Shown: positions 17,990 through 28,080 of the stretch, in pieces
Numbering within the stretch: position 1 is the first letter of the stretch
Layout of the letters: every line of letters begins with the position of its first letter
Source: Bacillota bacterium
Lineage (GTDB): Bacteria; Bacillota; Clostridia; Clostridiales; Clostridiaceae
DNA: 64,000 nucleotides
Reading direction: 5' to 3'
Assembly: GCA_021781655.1 (NCBI GenBank)
Contig: JAJXWJ010000005.1
Coordinates: forward strand, 1-64,000
Notes under the pieces: generated by a model
What the model saw: only the letters and a program-made list of their open reading frames with translations
Told to the model about the DNA's origin: nothing
Databases searched by the model: none
Translations under genes and position numbers: made by a program

Positions 17990-18830
17990 ATTTCTGCAAA
18001 AATTTATATACCTCATCCGATAAATTAGCAAATTCTTCTATAGAAAGTGTTTCTCCTCTTCTTTTTGAATCTATCCCACAATTCTGAAAAACCTTTTCTA
18101 AATTTTCTTTGCTTAAATTTAATGTTTTTAATGCATTAAAAATAGTTTTTCTTCTCATATTAAAAGAAGCCCTAATTACTGAAAAAAATAATTTTTCATC
18201 AATTATATCAACTCTTGGTTTTTCTAGCTTATCAAGTCTTATGACAATTGATTCAACCTTAGGCTCAGGTATAAAAGAAGAAGGCGGAACTTTTTTTATT
18301 ATTTTAGTATTGCAATAGTACTGAACTAGCAAAGATAATGCTCCATATTCCTTGCAATTTGGCTCAGCTGCTATTCTTTCTCCTACTTCTTTTTGAATCA
18401 TTATGGTTAAGGATTTAAATTTATAGCCTTCTACTAAAAGTTTAGATATTATAGGTGTAGTAACATAATAAGGAAGGTTTGCTACTACCTTTACACTTTT
18501 TTCATCTCCAATAATTTCATTAAAATCTACCTTCAAGGCATCTTTATGAATAAGCGTAAAATTATTAAAACCTTTTAGTTCTTCTTCTAAAATTGGAAGC
18601 AGACTATTATCTAGCTCAATTGCATACACCTTTTTAGATATTTTAAGAAGTTTCTCTGTTAAAGTACCAACACCAGGTCCAATTTCTATTATAGTATCTT
18701 CTTCTGTTATATTAGCACCATCTATTATTTCATTTAAAATAGATGCATCCACCAAAAAATTTTGGCCTAAGCTTTTTGTAAATTTAAATCCATATTTTTT
18801 AACTATATCTTTTGTATTTACCTCAGACAT
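17988..18830 (-). CDS. rsmA: 16S rRNA adenine dimethyltransferase
   Basis: RsmA/KsgA dimethylates two adjacent adenines in helix 45 of 16S rRNA during 30S maturation. It shows [10 protein letters not shown] at the start, the SAM-binding motif [14 protein letters not shown], the catalytic [12 protein letters not shown] motif, and the C-terminal helical domain ([14 protein letters not shown]). Length is 280 aa. Its start overlaps the rnmV stop by one base, the same order as in Bacillus (tatD-yabE-rnmV-rsmA). Confidence 0.96.
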   Translation of the reverse strand: MSEVNTKDIVKKYGFKFTKSLGQNFLVDASILNEIIDGANITEEDTIIEIGPGVGTLTEKLLKISKKVYAIELDNSLLPILEEELKGFNNFTLIHKDALKVDFNEIIGDEKSVKVVANLPYYVTTPIISKLLVEGYKFKSLTIMIQKEVGERIAAEPNCKEYGALSLLVQYYCNTKIIKKVPPSSFIPEPKVESIVIRLDKLEKPRVDIIDEKLFFSVIRASFNMRRKTIFNALKTLNLSKENLEKVFQNCGIDSKRRGETLSIEEFANLSDEVYKFLQK

Positions 18831-19369
18831 TATATATCACCAACCTTCTTTATTGCATGGATAAGCTCTTCCTTTGTTATACGAAAATTATTTAATCTAG
18901 ATAGAAATTGTGCTGTATTTGCATAACCAATACCTAGTTCTCTTCCTACAAGATCTCTTCTTTCTTTAGACTTAGGGTCTCCTGTTAGTTTAAAGAAAAT
19001 CATATCTGAAATTGAAAAAGTATTTATTTTTTCTGTCATTTCCACCTTTGCATTTTGAAGTGCTTTAATTATTACTTCTGGTGAAGCATTTTCAACTCCT
19101 ATGTCATCTCCTTTAGTAGCATCCTGCTGATTTATACGAGCATGCTTAACACCTTTAACTCTCTTTGTGATAATTCTCCTTATCTTTTCACCTGCAAAAT
19201 CTGGGTCAGTAAAAACAATTACTCCTCGTCTTTTATTAGCATCTATTATTTTGTCTATAACTTTTTTATTTATTCCAAATCCGCCAACAGCAATTACATC
19301 TGCATCAACAGCTCTTTTTATTGCTGAAATATCATCTCTTCCTTCCACTACTATTACTTCTTTTATCAC
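18830..19369 (-). CDS. rnmV: Ribonuclease M5
   Basis: A TOPRIM-domain RNase that matures 5S rRNA. Motifs are the TOPRIM glutamate [14 protein letters not shown], the DxD motif [13 protein letters not shown], and the C-terminal domain ([20 protein letters not shown]). A longer frame opens at 19477, but it runs through the terminator of the upstream gene. GTG at 19369, six bases after AAAGAGGTG, gives a 179-aa product of normal size and begins with the conserved IKEVIVVEG. Confidence 0.93.
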   Translation of the reverse strand: MIKEVIVVEGRDDISAIKRAVDADVIAVGGFGINKKVIDKIIDANKRRGVIVFTDPDFAGEKIRRIITKRVKGVKHARINQQDATKGDDIGVENASPEVIIKALQNAKVEMTEKINTFSISDMIFFKLTGDPKSKERRDLVGRELGIGYANTAQFLSRLNNFRITKEELIHAIKKVGDI

Positions 19370-19401
19370 ATTCTTCACCTCTTTATCTACTACAAAGAAA
19401 A

Positions 19402-19436
19402 AATTAGGGGCAAAAATATACCTTGCCCCTAATTTA
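19402..19436 (-). terminator. Terminator after yabE-like gene
   Basis: Arms AATTAGGGGCAA and TTGCCCCTAATT with a 9-base loop and a T-run in minus reading. The stop codon of the preceding gene is inside the stem. Confidence 0.8.
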
Positions 19437-20451
19437 TGATGTAAACATCTACGTTCTTTGCTCCCCAGCTGTAGCATTCCTCTTCGCTGTCAAAAAATAA
19501 ATCTACCCTATCACCTTTTATTGCTCCACCTGTATCACTAGCTATTCCATAACCATATCCTGGTATGTATAATTTAGAGCCTAAAGGAATTACTCTAGGG
19601 TCCACAGCAACCGAACTATATCCATCTGGATTTCTTACTGTTCTAGTACCTGTTGCCGTAATTCCAAATGAAGGACTATCAGTGTAAGCGGTAGCAAGTG
19701 CCGTTACTTCTGACTTATATAATACTCTTCCTCCTCTGTTTACATTTAATACTCCTAAGGTTCCAACCTTCATAATAGCTTGAACCGGATTAACTGTAAC
19801 AGTCTCCTTAACTATGTTTCTCGAAACTTCCTTGCCATCTTCATAAACTATGTTCATAGTTACTTGTTTACTGCCATTTACGCCTTGCTGAACTACCTTA
19901 CTCTGATCATTTCCCATAGTATTGTCTTTCTGATCTATAGTGTCATAAGCTATAGGCTGCACCTCTGTGACAGTTTTGGTATTGACTCTCGTTATAACTA
20001 CTTTCATTCCAGAAACAATCCCGGAACTCTTATCTGGTTTAACTTTATCAATATCACTCATTGATATTTTTTCTGCCTTAAGCATACTTCCAACGGAGCT
20101 TTCTGCAGATTTGATTTTTAAATCTTTTCCATCTACTAGTACATCTAAATTTACTGCTCTTTTGATATATATTTCTTGTCCATTTTCTACGTTAGTGTAT
20201 AAACCAGGTTCAACTTTGTCCTTTGCTCCAATTACGATATTGTTTTTTTGTAAAATATCACTTACCTTGCTGCTGTATGTAATGACACTCATTACCTTGT
20301 TATCAACAGCAATTTTGACTGTTTTCCTGCAGGATGCAATATATACGGCAATAGCTAAAACCAATATTGCAATAAATGCTGCAGCTAATATCGTACTTCT
20401 TGAAAAATAATTTCTGATTTTTTGAGAATTACTTTTCAATATTTGTTGCAT
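19429..20451 (-). CDS. yabE: G5 and 3D domain cell-wall protein (YabE-like)
   Basis: A 340-aa exported protein resembling B. subtilis YabE. A transmembrane/signal helix covers about residues 20-40. Two short DUF348-type ubiquitin-like units follow (VITYSSKVSDILQKNNI, and the one at about 100-140). A G5 domain lies at about 155-235. The C-terminal 3D domain (about 250-340) carries the three aspartates in AVDPRVIPLGS, ASDTGGAIKGDRVDLFF. This family is related to resuscitation-promoting factors and probably cleaves peptidoglycan during growth or outgrowth. It stands between tatD and rnmV, a conserved order. Confidence 0.9.
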   Translation of the reverse strand: MQQILKSNSQKIRNYFSRSTILAAAFIAILVLAIAVYIASCRKTVKIAVDNKVMSVITYSSKVSDILQKNNIVIGAKDKVEPGLYTNVENGQEIYIKRAVNLDVLVDGKDLKIKSAESSVGSMLKAEKISMSDIDKVKPDKSSGIVSGMKVVITRVNTKTVTEVQPIAYDTIDQKDNTMGNDQSKVVQQGVNGSKQVTMNIVYEDGKEVSRNIVKETVTVNPVQAIMKVGTLGVLNVNRGGRVLYKSEVTALATAYTDSPSFGITATGTRTVRNPDGYSSVAVDPRVIPLGSKLYIPGYGYGIASDTGGAIKGDRVDLFFDSEEECYSWGAKNVDVYIIN

Positions 20452-20664
20452 AAAAATCCCCCCTTTTTTACAAGAGTCTTAATGATTATAACCTAGAATA
20501 GATTACAATGTCAAACTCCTTACATATTTAGTTAAAACATCAAAATAAAGTAACCATAAAAATAATACTATAATACCCATTAAATTAAGTATATTTTTCT
20601 ATTTTGACTAAATAAAGGGTGCATATTAAATTAATAAATATCACAGGACAATATTACCATATTT

Positions 20665-21426
20665 TTATATATTAAACAATTTTTTGGTGTTTAATATAGC
20701 TTGATTTTTTACATTTATTGCAGTTTCACTCTTAATTTCTGCTATTTTCATAGCTATATATTCTATATAATCAGATCTGTTCCTTTTACCTCTATATGGT
20801 TCAGGGCTCATGTACGGGCAATCTGTTTCCAATAAGATTTTTTCCATTGGAATTTCTCTTGCTACTTCTACCGCTTTTTTGGCATTTTTAAAGGTTACTA
20901 CTCCTGTAAAACCAATGAAATAACCTAATTTAATACATTCCTTTGCAAATTCCACACTACCAGAAAAACAATGCACAACTCCTATTACTTCCGGAAACAT
21001 TTTCAATATATTTAACGTATCTTCATGTGCTTCTCTATCATGAATAACAACTGGCAGTTTTAACTCTTGTGCAAGCTTCATCTGTTTAATAAAAGCATCT
21101 TTTTGAACTTTTTTTTCCGGATTTCCATCATAATGATAATCCAGTCCTATTTCTCCAATTGCCTTAACTTTTGATTCCTTTGCTAAGCTTCTTAATTCTT
21201 CTATTACATCATCATTTAAAATGTCTGCATATTCAGGATGAATTCCTACTGCTGCATAAAAAAAATCATATTGCTTGGTAAACTTAACAGAAGCTCTAGC
21301 CCCTTCAAGTGAAGCACCACAATTTAAAATGCCAACTACCCCATTATCCTTTAGTTCTTCAATTAATTGTTCTCTATCCTCATTAAAAGATTCATCATCA
21401 TAATGTGCGTGTGAATCAAAAATCAT
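20665..21426 (-). CDS. tatD: TatD-family metal-dependent deoxyribonuclease
   Basis: A 253-aa TIM-barrel hydrolase of the TatD/YabD family. Metal ligands are visible in DSHAHYDD, GEIGLDYHY, VIHDREAHED, VHCFSGS and ETDCPYMSPEPYRGKRN. TatD proteins have 3'-5' DNase activity in DNA repair and turnover. ATG follows AAAAGGAGCTG. In related genomes tatD follows metG directly; here csp, a sugar dehydrogenase, a hemerythrin and the transposon lie between them. Confidence 0.94.
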   Translation of the reverse strand: MIFDSHAHYDDESFNEDREQLIEELKDNGVVGILNCGASLEGARASVKFTKQYDFFYAAVGIHPEYADILNDDVIEELRSLAKESKVKAIGEIGLDYHYDGNPEKKVQKDAFIKQMKLAQELKLPVVIHDREAHEDTLNILKMFPEVIGVVHCFSGSVEFAKECIKLGYFIGFTGVVTFKNAKKAVEVAREIPMEKILLETDCPYMSPEPYRGKRNRSDYIEYIAMKIAEIKSETAINVKNQAILNTKKLFNI

Positions 21427-21613
21427 ATTTTCAGCTCCTTTTTAAATTTTTCTTATAGTTATGATTGTAACATAAAAAATAAGCTTACGAACAAATTGAA
21501 TAAGTAAATTCGTAAAAATTGACCTAAACAGATTTTAATGTATAAAAAAAAATTATTTTGTCATAATAATGTTAATAGTTTATTATTTATTATTTAGGAG
21601 GTAGACTTTATTT

Positions 21614-21811
21614 ATGTTAGGAACTGTTAAATGGTTTAATTCTCAAAAAGGCTTTGGCTTTATTACCACTGATGAAGGCAATGATGTTTTTGTTCATTAC
21701 TCTGGTATCGAAGACAAAGGTTTTAAAACCCTAGAAGAAGGACAAAAAGTTGAATTCAACGTAACTCAAGGTGACAAAGGTCAGCAAGCAGTACATGTGG
21801 TTAAAGCCTAA
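21614..21811 (+). CDS. csp: Cold-shock protein
   Basis: A 65-aa single OB-fold nucleic-acid chaperone. RNP1 (KGFGFIT) and RNP2 (VFVHYS) are intact. The start follows AGGAGG with 13 bases between. The 5' leader is short and AT-rich, without an obvious long cold-shock structure. It is monocistronic and read opposite to both neighbours. Confidence 0.97.
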   Translation: MLGTVKWFNSQKGFGFITTDEGNDVFVHYSGIEDKGFKTLEEGQKVEFNVTQGDKGQQAVHVVKA

Positions 21812-21819
21812 AATATAAA

Positions 21820-21857
21820 ATGCAGGCATATTTTCATAAAAATCTGCCTGCATTTTA
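21820..21857. terminator. Terminator after csp
   Basis: Arms ATGCAGGCA and TGCCTGCAT are followed by TTTTAA on the plus strand and an A/T-rich run on the other side, so it can also serve the converging dehydrogenase gene. Confidence 0.8.
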
Positions 21858-21869
21858 ATAATTATAATT

Positions 21870-23039
21870 TTAATCTCTACTAAATAAATCTCTTGTATAT
21901 ACTTTTTCTTTCACATCTTCTATTTCATCGCACATTCTATTAACAACTATTACATCAGAAATATCTTTAAACTCCTGAAGATTACGAATTATTCTTGAGT
22001 TAAAAAAATCATCCTCTAAAAGTGTAGGTTCATAAACTACCACTTCAATTCCTCTAGCTTTTATTCTTTTCATGACCCCTTGTATAGAAGATTGTCTAAA
22101 ATTATCCGAATCAGTTTTCATAGTCAACCTATAAATTCCTACGATTTTAGGAGCCCTTTTTATAATCATTTCTGCAATGTGATCCTTTCTTGTCCTGTTA
22201 GAATCTACAATAGCAGACATAATATTATTTGGTACATCAGCATAATTTGCAAGTAGTTGCTTTGTATCCTTTGGCAAACAATATCCACCATAACCAAAAG
22301 AAGGATTATTGTAGTGATTTCCAATCCTTGGATCAAGGCAAACTCCATCAATTATTTCTTTAGTGTTTAACCCTCTTATTTCTGCATAAGTATCAAGCTC
22401 ATTAAAATAAGCAACTCGCATTGCTAAAAAAGTATTAGCAAACAATTTAATTGCCTCTGCTTCAGTAGAATTTGTGAAAAGCACTGGTATATCCTTCTTT
22501 ATGGCACCATCAATTAATAACTGAGAAAATCTTCTTGCCCTTTCTGATTGTTCTCCAATTACAATTCGAGAAGGATATAAATTATCATAAAGAGCCTTTC
22601 CTTCTCTTAAAAATTCAGGTGAAAAAATAATATTTTCTGTTTCAAACATATTTTTAACTTTTTCTGTGTATCCAACGGGAACAGTAGATTTAATTATCAT
22701 AACTGCTTCTGGATTTATGGATAATACATTTGCTATAACCGCTTCAACCGTTCTAGTATTAAAGTAATTCTTTTCATGGTCATAATTTGTTGGGGTAGAA
22801 ATTATAACAAACTCAGCATCCTTAAAGGCTAAATAGTTATCTGTAGTTGCAATTATATTTAATTGCTTTTCTGCCAAATAATTTTGTACATCTTCATCGA
22901 TTATCGGTGATTTTTTATTATTAATCAAATCTACCTTTTCTTGAATAATATCTAGTGCTATTACTTCGTTATTTTGAGCTAATAATATAGCATTTGATAA
23001 ACCTACATAACCTGTTCCAGCAATTGTTATTTTACTCAT
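21870..23039 (-). CDS. UDP-glucose/nucleotide-sugar 6-dehydrogenase
   Basis: A 389-aa NAD-dependent dehydrogenase that oxidises a UDP-hexose to the uronic acid. It shows the Rossmann start [18 protein letters not shown], the STPTNYD and [11 protein letters not shown] segments, and the catalytic Cys in [14 protein letters not shown]. It probably supplies UDP-glucuronate for surface polysaccharide. The Ugd-type family is clear; the exact sugar is not. Confidence 0.92.
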   Translation of the reverse strand: MSKITIAGTGYVGLSNAILLAQNNEVIALDIIQEKVDLINNKKSPIIDEDVQNYLAEKQLNIIATTDNYLAFKDAEFVIISTPTNYDHEKNYFNTRTVEAVIANVLSINPEAVMIIKSTVPVGYTEKVKNMFETENIIFSPEFLREGKALYDNLYPSRIVIGEQSERARRFSQLLIDGAIKKDIPVLFTNSTEAEAIKLFANTFLAMRVAYFNELDTYAEIRGLNTKEIIDGVCLDPRIGNHYNNPSFGYGGYCLPKDTKQLLANYADVPNNIMSAIVDSNRTRKDHIAEMIIKRAPKIVGIYRLTMKTDSDNFRQSSIQGVMKRIKARGIEVVVYEPTLLEDDFFNSRIIRNLQEFKDISDVIVVNRMCDEIEDVKEKVYTRDLFSRD

Positions 23040-23366
23040 ACTTCAACAACCTTCCACTAACATATTCCTACCTTTTCGTATAGTAGGGTCTAGTATTATT
23101 TTATAATATCCAATTTTTCAATTAATTTAAATTAGTTAGATTGTACTATAAATATGTTACATTTAGATGACAATTTTAAACTTCTTTTACCTATTCCAAT
23201 TTTTTATTAAGTATCATATCCACAGGTTGAACAAAATTATTGCTCAAACTAATCAAAATACATGCATAAATTTTAGGTTATTTTGAAATTTTATATATAT
23301 TTTTTTAGTGTTTTATTGTATAATTTAATTATTAAAATAAATTTTATAGCTATTGGAGGGTTTTAA
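23040..23366. other. Divergent promoter region, no gene seen
   Basis: This 327-bp gap separates the dehydrogenase (minus) and the second hemerythrin (plus). A TATAAT box at 23319-23324 could serve the hemerythrin. No reading frame or clear hairpin stands out. Confidence 0.5.
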
Positions 23367-23783
23367 ATGGGAACTATGTTATCTTGGAATTCGCAATATT
23401 CTATTGGTGTAGAAAAAATTGATTCACAGCACAAAGAATTATTTGACAGAATTAATATTCTTTTAAATGCTATGAAACTTGGTAATGGAAAAGAAGAAGT
23501 TATAAATACCTTAGATTTCCTAGAACAGTATGTTAATAAACACTTTATGGATGAAGAGCAGATACAACGTGATACAAAATATTCTGGTTATGATATTCAA
23601 CATAAACAACATGATGAATTTAGATATAAGTTAAAAGAATTAAGAATAAAATTTGAAAATGATGGAATTAACACCTCACTAGTAATTAGTACTCAAAAAG
23701 AAATGACAGATTGGTGGAGAAATCATATAACAAAATTAGATAGCGAGCTTGGAAAGCATATTATTAATGTTAATAATAGATAG
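23367..23783 (+). CDS. Bacteriohemerythrin, one ligand changed
   Basis: A 138-aa paralogue of the 17538 gene, with His22, His59, Glu63, His82, His120 and Asp125 in the expected places. When aligned to the first copy through the following DEF segment, the position of its His77 is Gln78 (QHKQH); the neighbouring His79 could substitute. The di-iron site may therefore differ in affinity. ATG follows TTGGAGGG. It is the last chromosomal gene before the transposon left end. Confidence 0.9.
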   Translation: MGTMLSWNSQYSIGVEKIDSQHKELFDRINILLNAMKLGNGKEEVINTLDFLEQYVNKHFMDEEQIQRDTKYSGYDIQHKQHDEFRYKLKELRIKFENDGINTSLVISTQKEMTDWWRNHITKLDSELGKHIINVNNR

Positions 23784-23828
23784 GGAAACATCCACAGATT
23801 TGTGGAAATCAAATCTGTGGATGTTCCC
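23783..23828. terminator. Long hairpin, original shared terminator of hemerythrin and metG
   Basis: An 18-bp stem (CATCCACAGATTT and its complement, extended by GGGAA/TTCCC with one bulge). It lies 13 bp left of the transposon. Before insertion it stood between the convergent hemerythrin and metG genes and probably ended both. The T-tracts are weak. Confidence 0.55.
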
Positions 23829-23836
23829 TCACTACA

Positions 23837-23841
23837 TCTAT
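23837..23841. repeat. Target site duplication, left copy
   Basis: TCTAT immediately precedes the left transposon end and matches 47040-47044 exactly. Five base pairs is the Tn7-family duplication length. Confidence 0.9.
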
Positions 23842-23989
23842 TGTATTGGTTAAATTAAGTTGGTAAGTTTTAATTACCTTAACTTATTGATATTGCCTAT
23901 CTAATATTTTTACTTATCCAAATTAAGTTGGTAAGTTTCTAAAATTACTTAGTATCATTTCTAAATTTTAATGTAATTAAGTTGGAAAG
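23842..23989 (+). repeat. Transposon left end with three spaced TnsB sites
   Basis: The 16-bp motif occurs at 23852-23867 and 23920-23935 (identical) and 23974-23989 (TAATTAAGTTGGAAAG, two changes). The spacing of 68 and 54 bp over about 150 bp copies the layout of the Tn7 left end. From 23990 to 24072 nothing else is seen. Confidence 0.9.
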
Positions 23990-24075
23990 TAATTTTGTAT
24001 AGCTATACATTCCTATTCATTCTTACAATATCCAAGCTTTCAAATTTCCCATTAATCAAAATGTATTTAAATTAC

Positions 24076-24351
24076 TTAAAACTCTATATAATCGTGTAAT
24101 ACGTTCTTAAGCATATATTTTCTTGCATCCTCAGAAGAGTATTCACTTGTATTATATATTACAGTTGAATAGTCATGATAGTTATTTTTTTGAACTTCCA
24201 TTGCTTGAGCATTTTCATAACCTAACTCTAATAAGCCATCAAATAACTTTCTAGATACGGACCTACTGTCCATAGAATCTATATCATTCCTGGTTACAAC
24301 TCCATTCAACATAAATACTTGAACAACTTGATTAAGTAATTCTTCTTCCAT
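24076..24351 (-). CDS. Small cargo protein, unknown
   Basis: A 91-aa acidic protein, started at ATG 24351 because GGAGG lies seven bases before it; the upstream in-frame start at 24387 lacks a site. The sequence (LNQVVQVFMLNGVVTRNDIDSMDSRSVSRKLFDGLLELGYE) looks helical. No family is recognised. It is the cargo gene nearest the left end and stands alone on the minus strand. Confidence 0.6.
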   Translation of the reverse strand: MEEELLNQVVQVFMLNGVVTRNDIDSMDSRSVSRKLFDGLLELGYENAQAMEVQKNNYHDYSTVIYNTSEYSSEDARKYMLKNVLHDYIEF

Positions 24352-24518
24352 AGTTTCCTCCACAAAATTCAGCTTATTTTTTATCATATAATTTTTATAC
24401 TTAAATCATATTAAATTAAACTTTCTAACATTCGCAGATGATAACACAATTGTCAAAAATAAAATTATTTACTTAACTTGCCTTTATGTAATAAACATAT
24501 ATTTTTGACCTCATGCCG

Positions 24519-27500
24519 TTATTTTCCTTCTTTTTCTTCTACATATCTGATTAATTCAACAATATAATCAATATCTTCATCAGTACTGAATAAAAGATTA
24601 TCTTTAATTAACTTTATATATTTTTTCATGTTGAGTTTATCTTCTTTAAACATGGCAAGATAGCTTACTACAAAACTTACAAATGCTATTGCAACATTAA
24701 ATAATTTTATAAATTCACTTGATTGGATAATTTGAGAATAAATATTTTGTGTAATCGCTCTGAGTCTATATATTTTATTCATACTTAAAACTATTCTAAT
24801 AGAACAATTCTTAATGAGTTTCTCAAAATCATCTTTAACTTCCGGAAAACTTCTACTAACTGAATACATATTATATCTCATTTTGCCGATATAGATATCC
24901 ACGAATTTAATAAATTCAATAGATACTTTTTCAAAATCTTCAACTGATATTTCATCCTTGATTCTTTTTAGTACTTCAACGTAAACAAGCGCAAAACTCT
25001 TATAATCAGCATTTTTTCCCATTCTTAAAAAAGGTTTAATACCTTCAATGCCATTATCTTGATAACATATAAAGATATCATTTGCATCAAAACTAATAAA
25101 TTCTGCTTTGTATTTTCGGAGATTCGCAATTGTTAGTGCTACTAATATTCTTATTGATGGCTTCTTCTGCTTCAAAAATTGAAAAAAAGTGTTAATATCA
25201 ATCATATAATTTGTATCAAATTCTCTAGATGCATATACCTCAGTATTCAAGAAAGGCACTTTAAGATATTTTGATAAAGCAATACAATCAAGTGTATCCT
25301 CAGGTAAAAATTGTTTTGAATCTGTTTTCAACTTAATTCTTATATCAACTGGGACTTCTTTAATATTTACTGATTTATTAACGTAATCTAAAATGTTATT
25401 AGAAGAGTTTCTAATAATACCTGATTGCCTTTCTTTTACAATTGTTATTGCATTATAAGGTATAAGTACTTCTTTAAATGAATCAAGTAAACTCAACGCA
25501 CCAACTTCAGATAAAATTGCTAAAGTATTAGCATCAAGTAAAATTTTATCATCAATTTTTTTAACATCTTCAATTGAATTATATATATTTCCATCGGAGA
25601 TTTGGACATTAGTAAATGGATAATAATTATTTAAAAGTATTTCTTCTATTCCAGTACCAACCAATTTATTGTAAACTGTAATTCCAATTATACCTTGAAC
25701 AAAATACGAGTTTATATGCGATAGATCTCTTTTCCCACCAATCATATCCTCCAATTTATTAAGTAAATCTTGTCCACTTTCATTCTCTGAATGTTGAAGC
25801 ACTTTAAACCATTTTGGATTATGATTCTTAGAATAATATTCAGCCATATATATAAAAGCATCATCAGTTCTACCATTATTCATGCAAAATGCTGTATAGT
25901 ATTGATGAAATTGAGAATCCAAATCGTTCTTAACATATTCCTTAATTTCCTTAAGCTTTTCAAATGCTTGTTCTATATAACCCTTCTCTTTTAAAACAAT
26001 AGAATAATAAATATAATATAATTCAGGTTTCTCTAATTTAAAAGGCTCAACATATCCAAGATAAAATTCTGCATCATATAACGAATTGCTACTAAGTTTC
26101 AGTTCTACAGCCTTTATTAAATTATTATAATTTCCATCAATTTTAAACAATTCAAAATAAGCTTTAGCTTCATTATCTAAATCACCCTTAAAAGTGTAAT
26201 AATTAATCCCCAATATTGCTTTACTAATTGGAAGTAGCATTTCTAAATTGCTATTCTCATACTCATTAAAGAAATCCTCATACTTTTCATTCTTAAGTAG
26301 ATACATCAATCTATTATAGAGAATAAACGGCATTTGAAATCCTATAATCTGATATTTACCAGTATCTATATTTTGAAAAAATTCATCCAATTCTTCAGAT
26401 AAATTATAATCAAGTAGCAATACAAATATATCGTATATAACAAGAGAATTATTAACAACTCGTTTAATCTCTTTAATTTCTTGAATAACCTTATCTTTCT
26501 CATTTCTCTTATCAAGAAAATGGATATAATTCATCCAAAGAATTTCATCATTGTTATCTTTGTTAAATTTTTTATAATAGTGAATATATCTGATATCTTG
26601 ACTATCTTCTATTAATGCATTCAATAAAGCCAGTTGTAATATTTTATCATTTTGGTATTCATTTTCAAGTACTGGAACCAATAAATTAATTTCCGATTCA
26701 TAATCTTTTTTAATTTCATAGTAAAATGATTTGTATTTCACTTTTTCATAATTGTTAAGATAGTTGAACGTTTCTTCGTTATATATTCCATTAATAATTT
26801 CAGCTTCCACGACATACTTCAAAATATCTGGTTTTGACAAATCAACAAATTTCATACACTCGCTTTGTATGTCAAGAATCCTCTTATGTTTGTTCGTTAT
26901 AGAAAAGATACAAAACAAGTATGGAAAAATCAATCTTGATATTAAATGTAAAGTATCAATATTTCTATTTTCATAGATCTCCTCTAATTTCACTCTTGCT
27001 TTTTCTAATTGTATAAAGTCAATTTTATCAAGAGTCACCATCTCATTTTCTTCAATTTCCTTAACTGATTTAAAATATTCACAAACAGCAATTGCTATTT
27101 CTTTTGGAAGACTTTTTATGAATTCATTTGACTTAATATAATTTTCTTGTGCATAGTCAAAATCACGATAATTAAAGGCTAAATCACCTAAACTTGCATA
27201 AATAGTTGCTTTGTCTTTAATTTCTATAATAGCATTTTTAAGTAATTTATCTAACTGCATTTTACCCTCTATATAGGATATATCCTTATTTGTTGCCCGT
27301 AACAGAATACCCCAAGCTAAAGCATTGAAATAATCACCTTTTGCCTTAACGGCTTTTTCATTGAGAATAATTGCTTTCTCTAGTCGTTTATTATTATATT
27401 CCCATATAGATAATAAAAAATAATATCTATGAATCTCTTTTATATCTTCTCCTAATGCATCAATTTTGATTGACCATTTATTTATAATGTTCTCATCTGC

Positions 27501-27875
27501 TTCTAAATTTATATAACAGTTAAGTAATCCATTATAAACAAGAAATTTTTCATCATTGATATAATTAATAAATTTATCAGATTCAATTAACTTCTCATAT
27601 TCATTTATTGCTAAATATGACTTACCATCAGTAATTAGCTTTTCTATTGGAATAATTTTTTCTTTAAATTCTATTGAAGAATCTTTATTTAAAGCAGTCT
27701 CATAAATTTCTTCAAGCTGTTTAGTAATATCAAGATGGAAGTTATATTCTTTAATCTCTACATTATTTGCAACAATGGAATTACTTGCGTCTATGTTGCC
27801 ATTAACACTACTTGGGCTAAACATTACCTTTTCATTCTGAAAAATCCCTCGAAATAAATCATTAATCTTCCACAT
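24519..27875 (-). CDS. TPR-repeat protein with PIN nuclease domain
   Basis: A 1118-aa protein. Residues 24-40 carry a short motif (GNIDASNSIVANN). Residues about 50-700 are helical repeats of TPR type (KSYLAINEYEKLI, YIEQAFEKLKEIKEY). A PIN-type RNase domain lies at about 775-930, with acidic residues in LLDANTLAIL, EDTLDCIALSKYLKVPFL and the following aspartates. The C-terminal about 180 residues are helical and hydrophobic in part. The layout resembles TPR-PIN conflict-system proteins. It is translated 16 bp after a small membrane protein gene. Likely role: antiphage RNase, by inference. Confidence 0.75.
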   Translation of the reverse strand: MWKINDLFRGIFQNEKVMFSPSSVNGNIDASNSIVANNVEIKEYNFHLDITKQLEEIYETALNKDSSIEFKEKIIPIEKLITDGKSYLAINEYEKLIESDKFINYINDEKFLVYNGLLNCYINLEADENIINKWSIKIDALGEDIKEIHRYYFLLSIWEYNNKRLEKAIILNEKAVKAKGDYFNALAWGILLRATNKDISYIEGKMQLDKLLKNAIIEIKDKATIYASLGDLAFNYRDFDYAQENYIKSNEFIKSLPKEIAIAVCEYFKSVKEIEENEMVTLDKIDFIQLEKARVKLEEIYENRNIDTLHLISRLIFPYLFCIFSITNKHKRILDIQSECMKFVDLSKPDILKYVVEAEIINGIYNEETFNYLNNYEKVKYKSFYYEIKKDYESEINLLVPVLENEYQNDKILQLALLNALIEDSQDIRYIHYYKKFNKDNNDEILWMNYIHFLDKRNEKDKVIQEIKEIKRVVNNSLVIYDIFVLLLDYNLSEELDEFFQNIDTGKYQIIGFQMPFILYNRLMYLLKNEKYEDFFNEYENSNLEMLLPISKAILGINYYTFKGDLDNEAKAYFELFKIDGNYNNLIKAVELKLSSNSLYDAEFYLGYVEPFKLEKPELYYIYYSIVLKEKGYIEQAFEKLKEIKEYVKNDLDSQFHQYYTAFCMNNGRTDDAFIYMAEYYSKNHNPKWFKVLQHSENESGQDLLNKLEDMIGGKRDLSHINSYFVQGIIGITVYNKLVGTGIEEILLNNYYPFTNVQISDGNIYNSIEDVKKIDDKILLDANTLAILSEVGALSLLDSFKEVLIPYNAITIVKERQSGIIRNSSNNILDYVNKSVNIKEVPVDIRIKLKTDSKQFLPEDTLDCIALSKYLKVPFLNTEVYASREFDTNYMIDINTFFQFLKQKKPSIRILVALTIANLRKYKAEFISFDANDIFICYQDNGIEGIKPFLRMGKNADYKSFALVYVEVLKRIKDEISVEDFEKVSIEFIKFVDIYIGKMRYNMYSVSRSFPEVKDDFEKLIKNCSIRIVLSMNKIYRLRAITQNIYSQIIQSSEFIKLFNVAIAFVSFVVSYLAMFKEDKLNMKKYIKLIKDNLLFSTDEDIDYIVELIRYVEEKEGK

Positions 27876-27891
27876 ATAATCTCCTAATATA

Positions 27892-28077
27892 TTAATCCTT
27901 TCCGTTGTTCTTATTTATATCATTCCCAATTGTTGAATTACTGAAATCAATATCTCCATACTTTGTCTTAGGTTTAATAATCACAGTATTCTTTTTGCTA
28001 TAAGTTAAAAATCCTGCAACAGCCAATATTATTCCAACAATTCCAAAAACTATAGTTAGAACAATTCCTGTGTCCAT
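27892..28077 (-). CDS. Small single-pass membrane protein, partner of TPR-PIN
   Basis: A 61-aa protein, with ATG at 28077 six bases after AAAGAGGTG. Residues 4-24 form one transmembrane helix; a basic stretch (YSKKNTVIIKPKTK) follows, so the C-terminus is probably cytoplasmic. That tail (GDIDFSNSTIGND, residues 41-54) closely resembles residues 26-38 of the neighbouring 1118-aa protein. The two genes form an operon, and the shared motif suggests that the small protein holds the large one at the membrane. Confidence 0.7.
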   Translation of the reverse strand: MDTGIVLTIVFGIVGIILAVAGFLTYSKKNTVIIKPKTKYGDIDFSNSTIGNDINKNNGKD

Positions 28078-28080
28078 CAA

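Noticed and set aside
19370-19477. N-terminal extension of RNase M5
   Set aside because: It crosses the terminator of the preceding gene. GTG at 19369 has a good ribosome site and gives the usual length.
19967-20410. 147-aa plus-strand frame
   Set aside because: It is the antisense shadow of the yabE-like gene; low-complexity hydrophobic translation.
23852-23989. Short repeats that could be read as a CRISPR array
   Set aside because: The repeats are 16 bp, unevenly spaced, and recur inverted at 46975-47029; they are TnsB sites at transposon ends. No cas genes are present.
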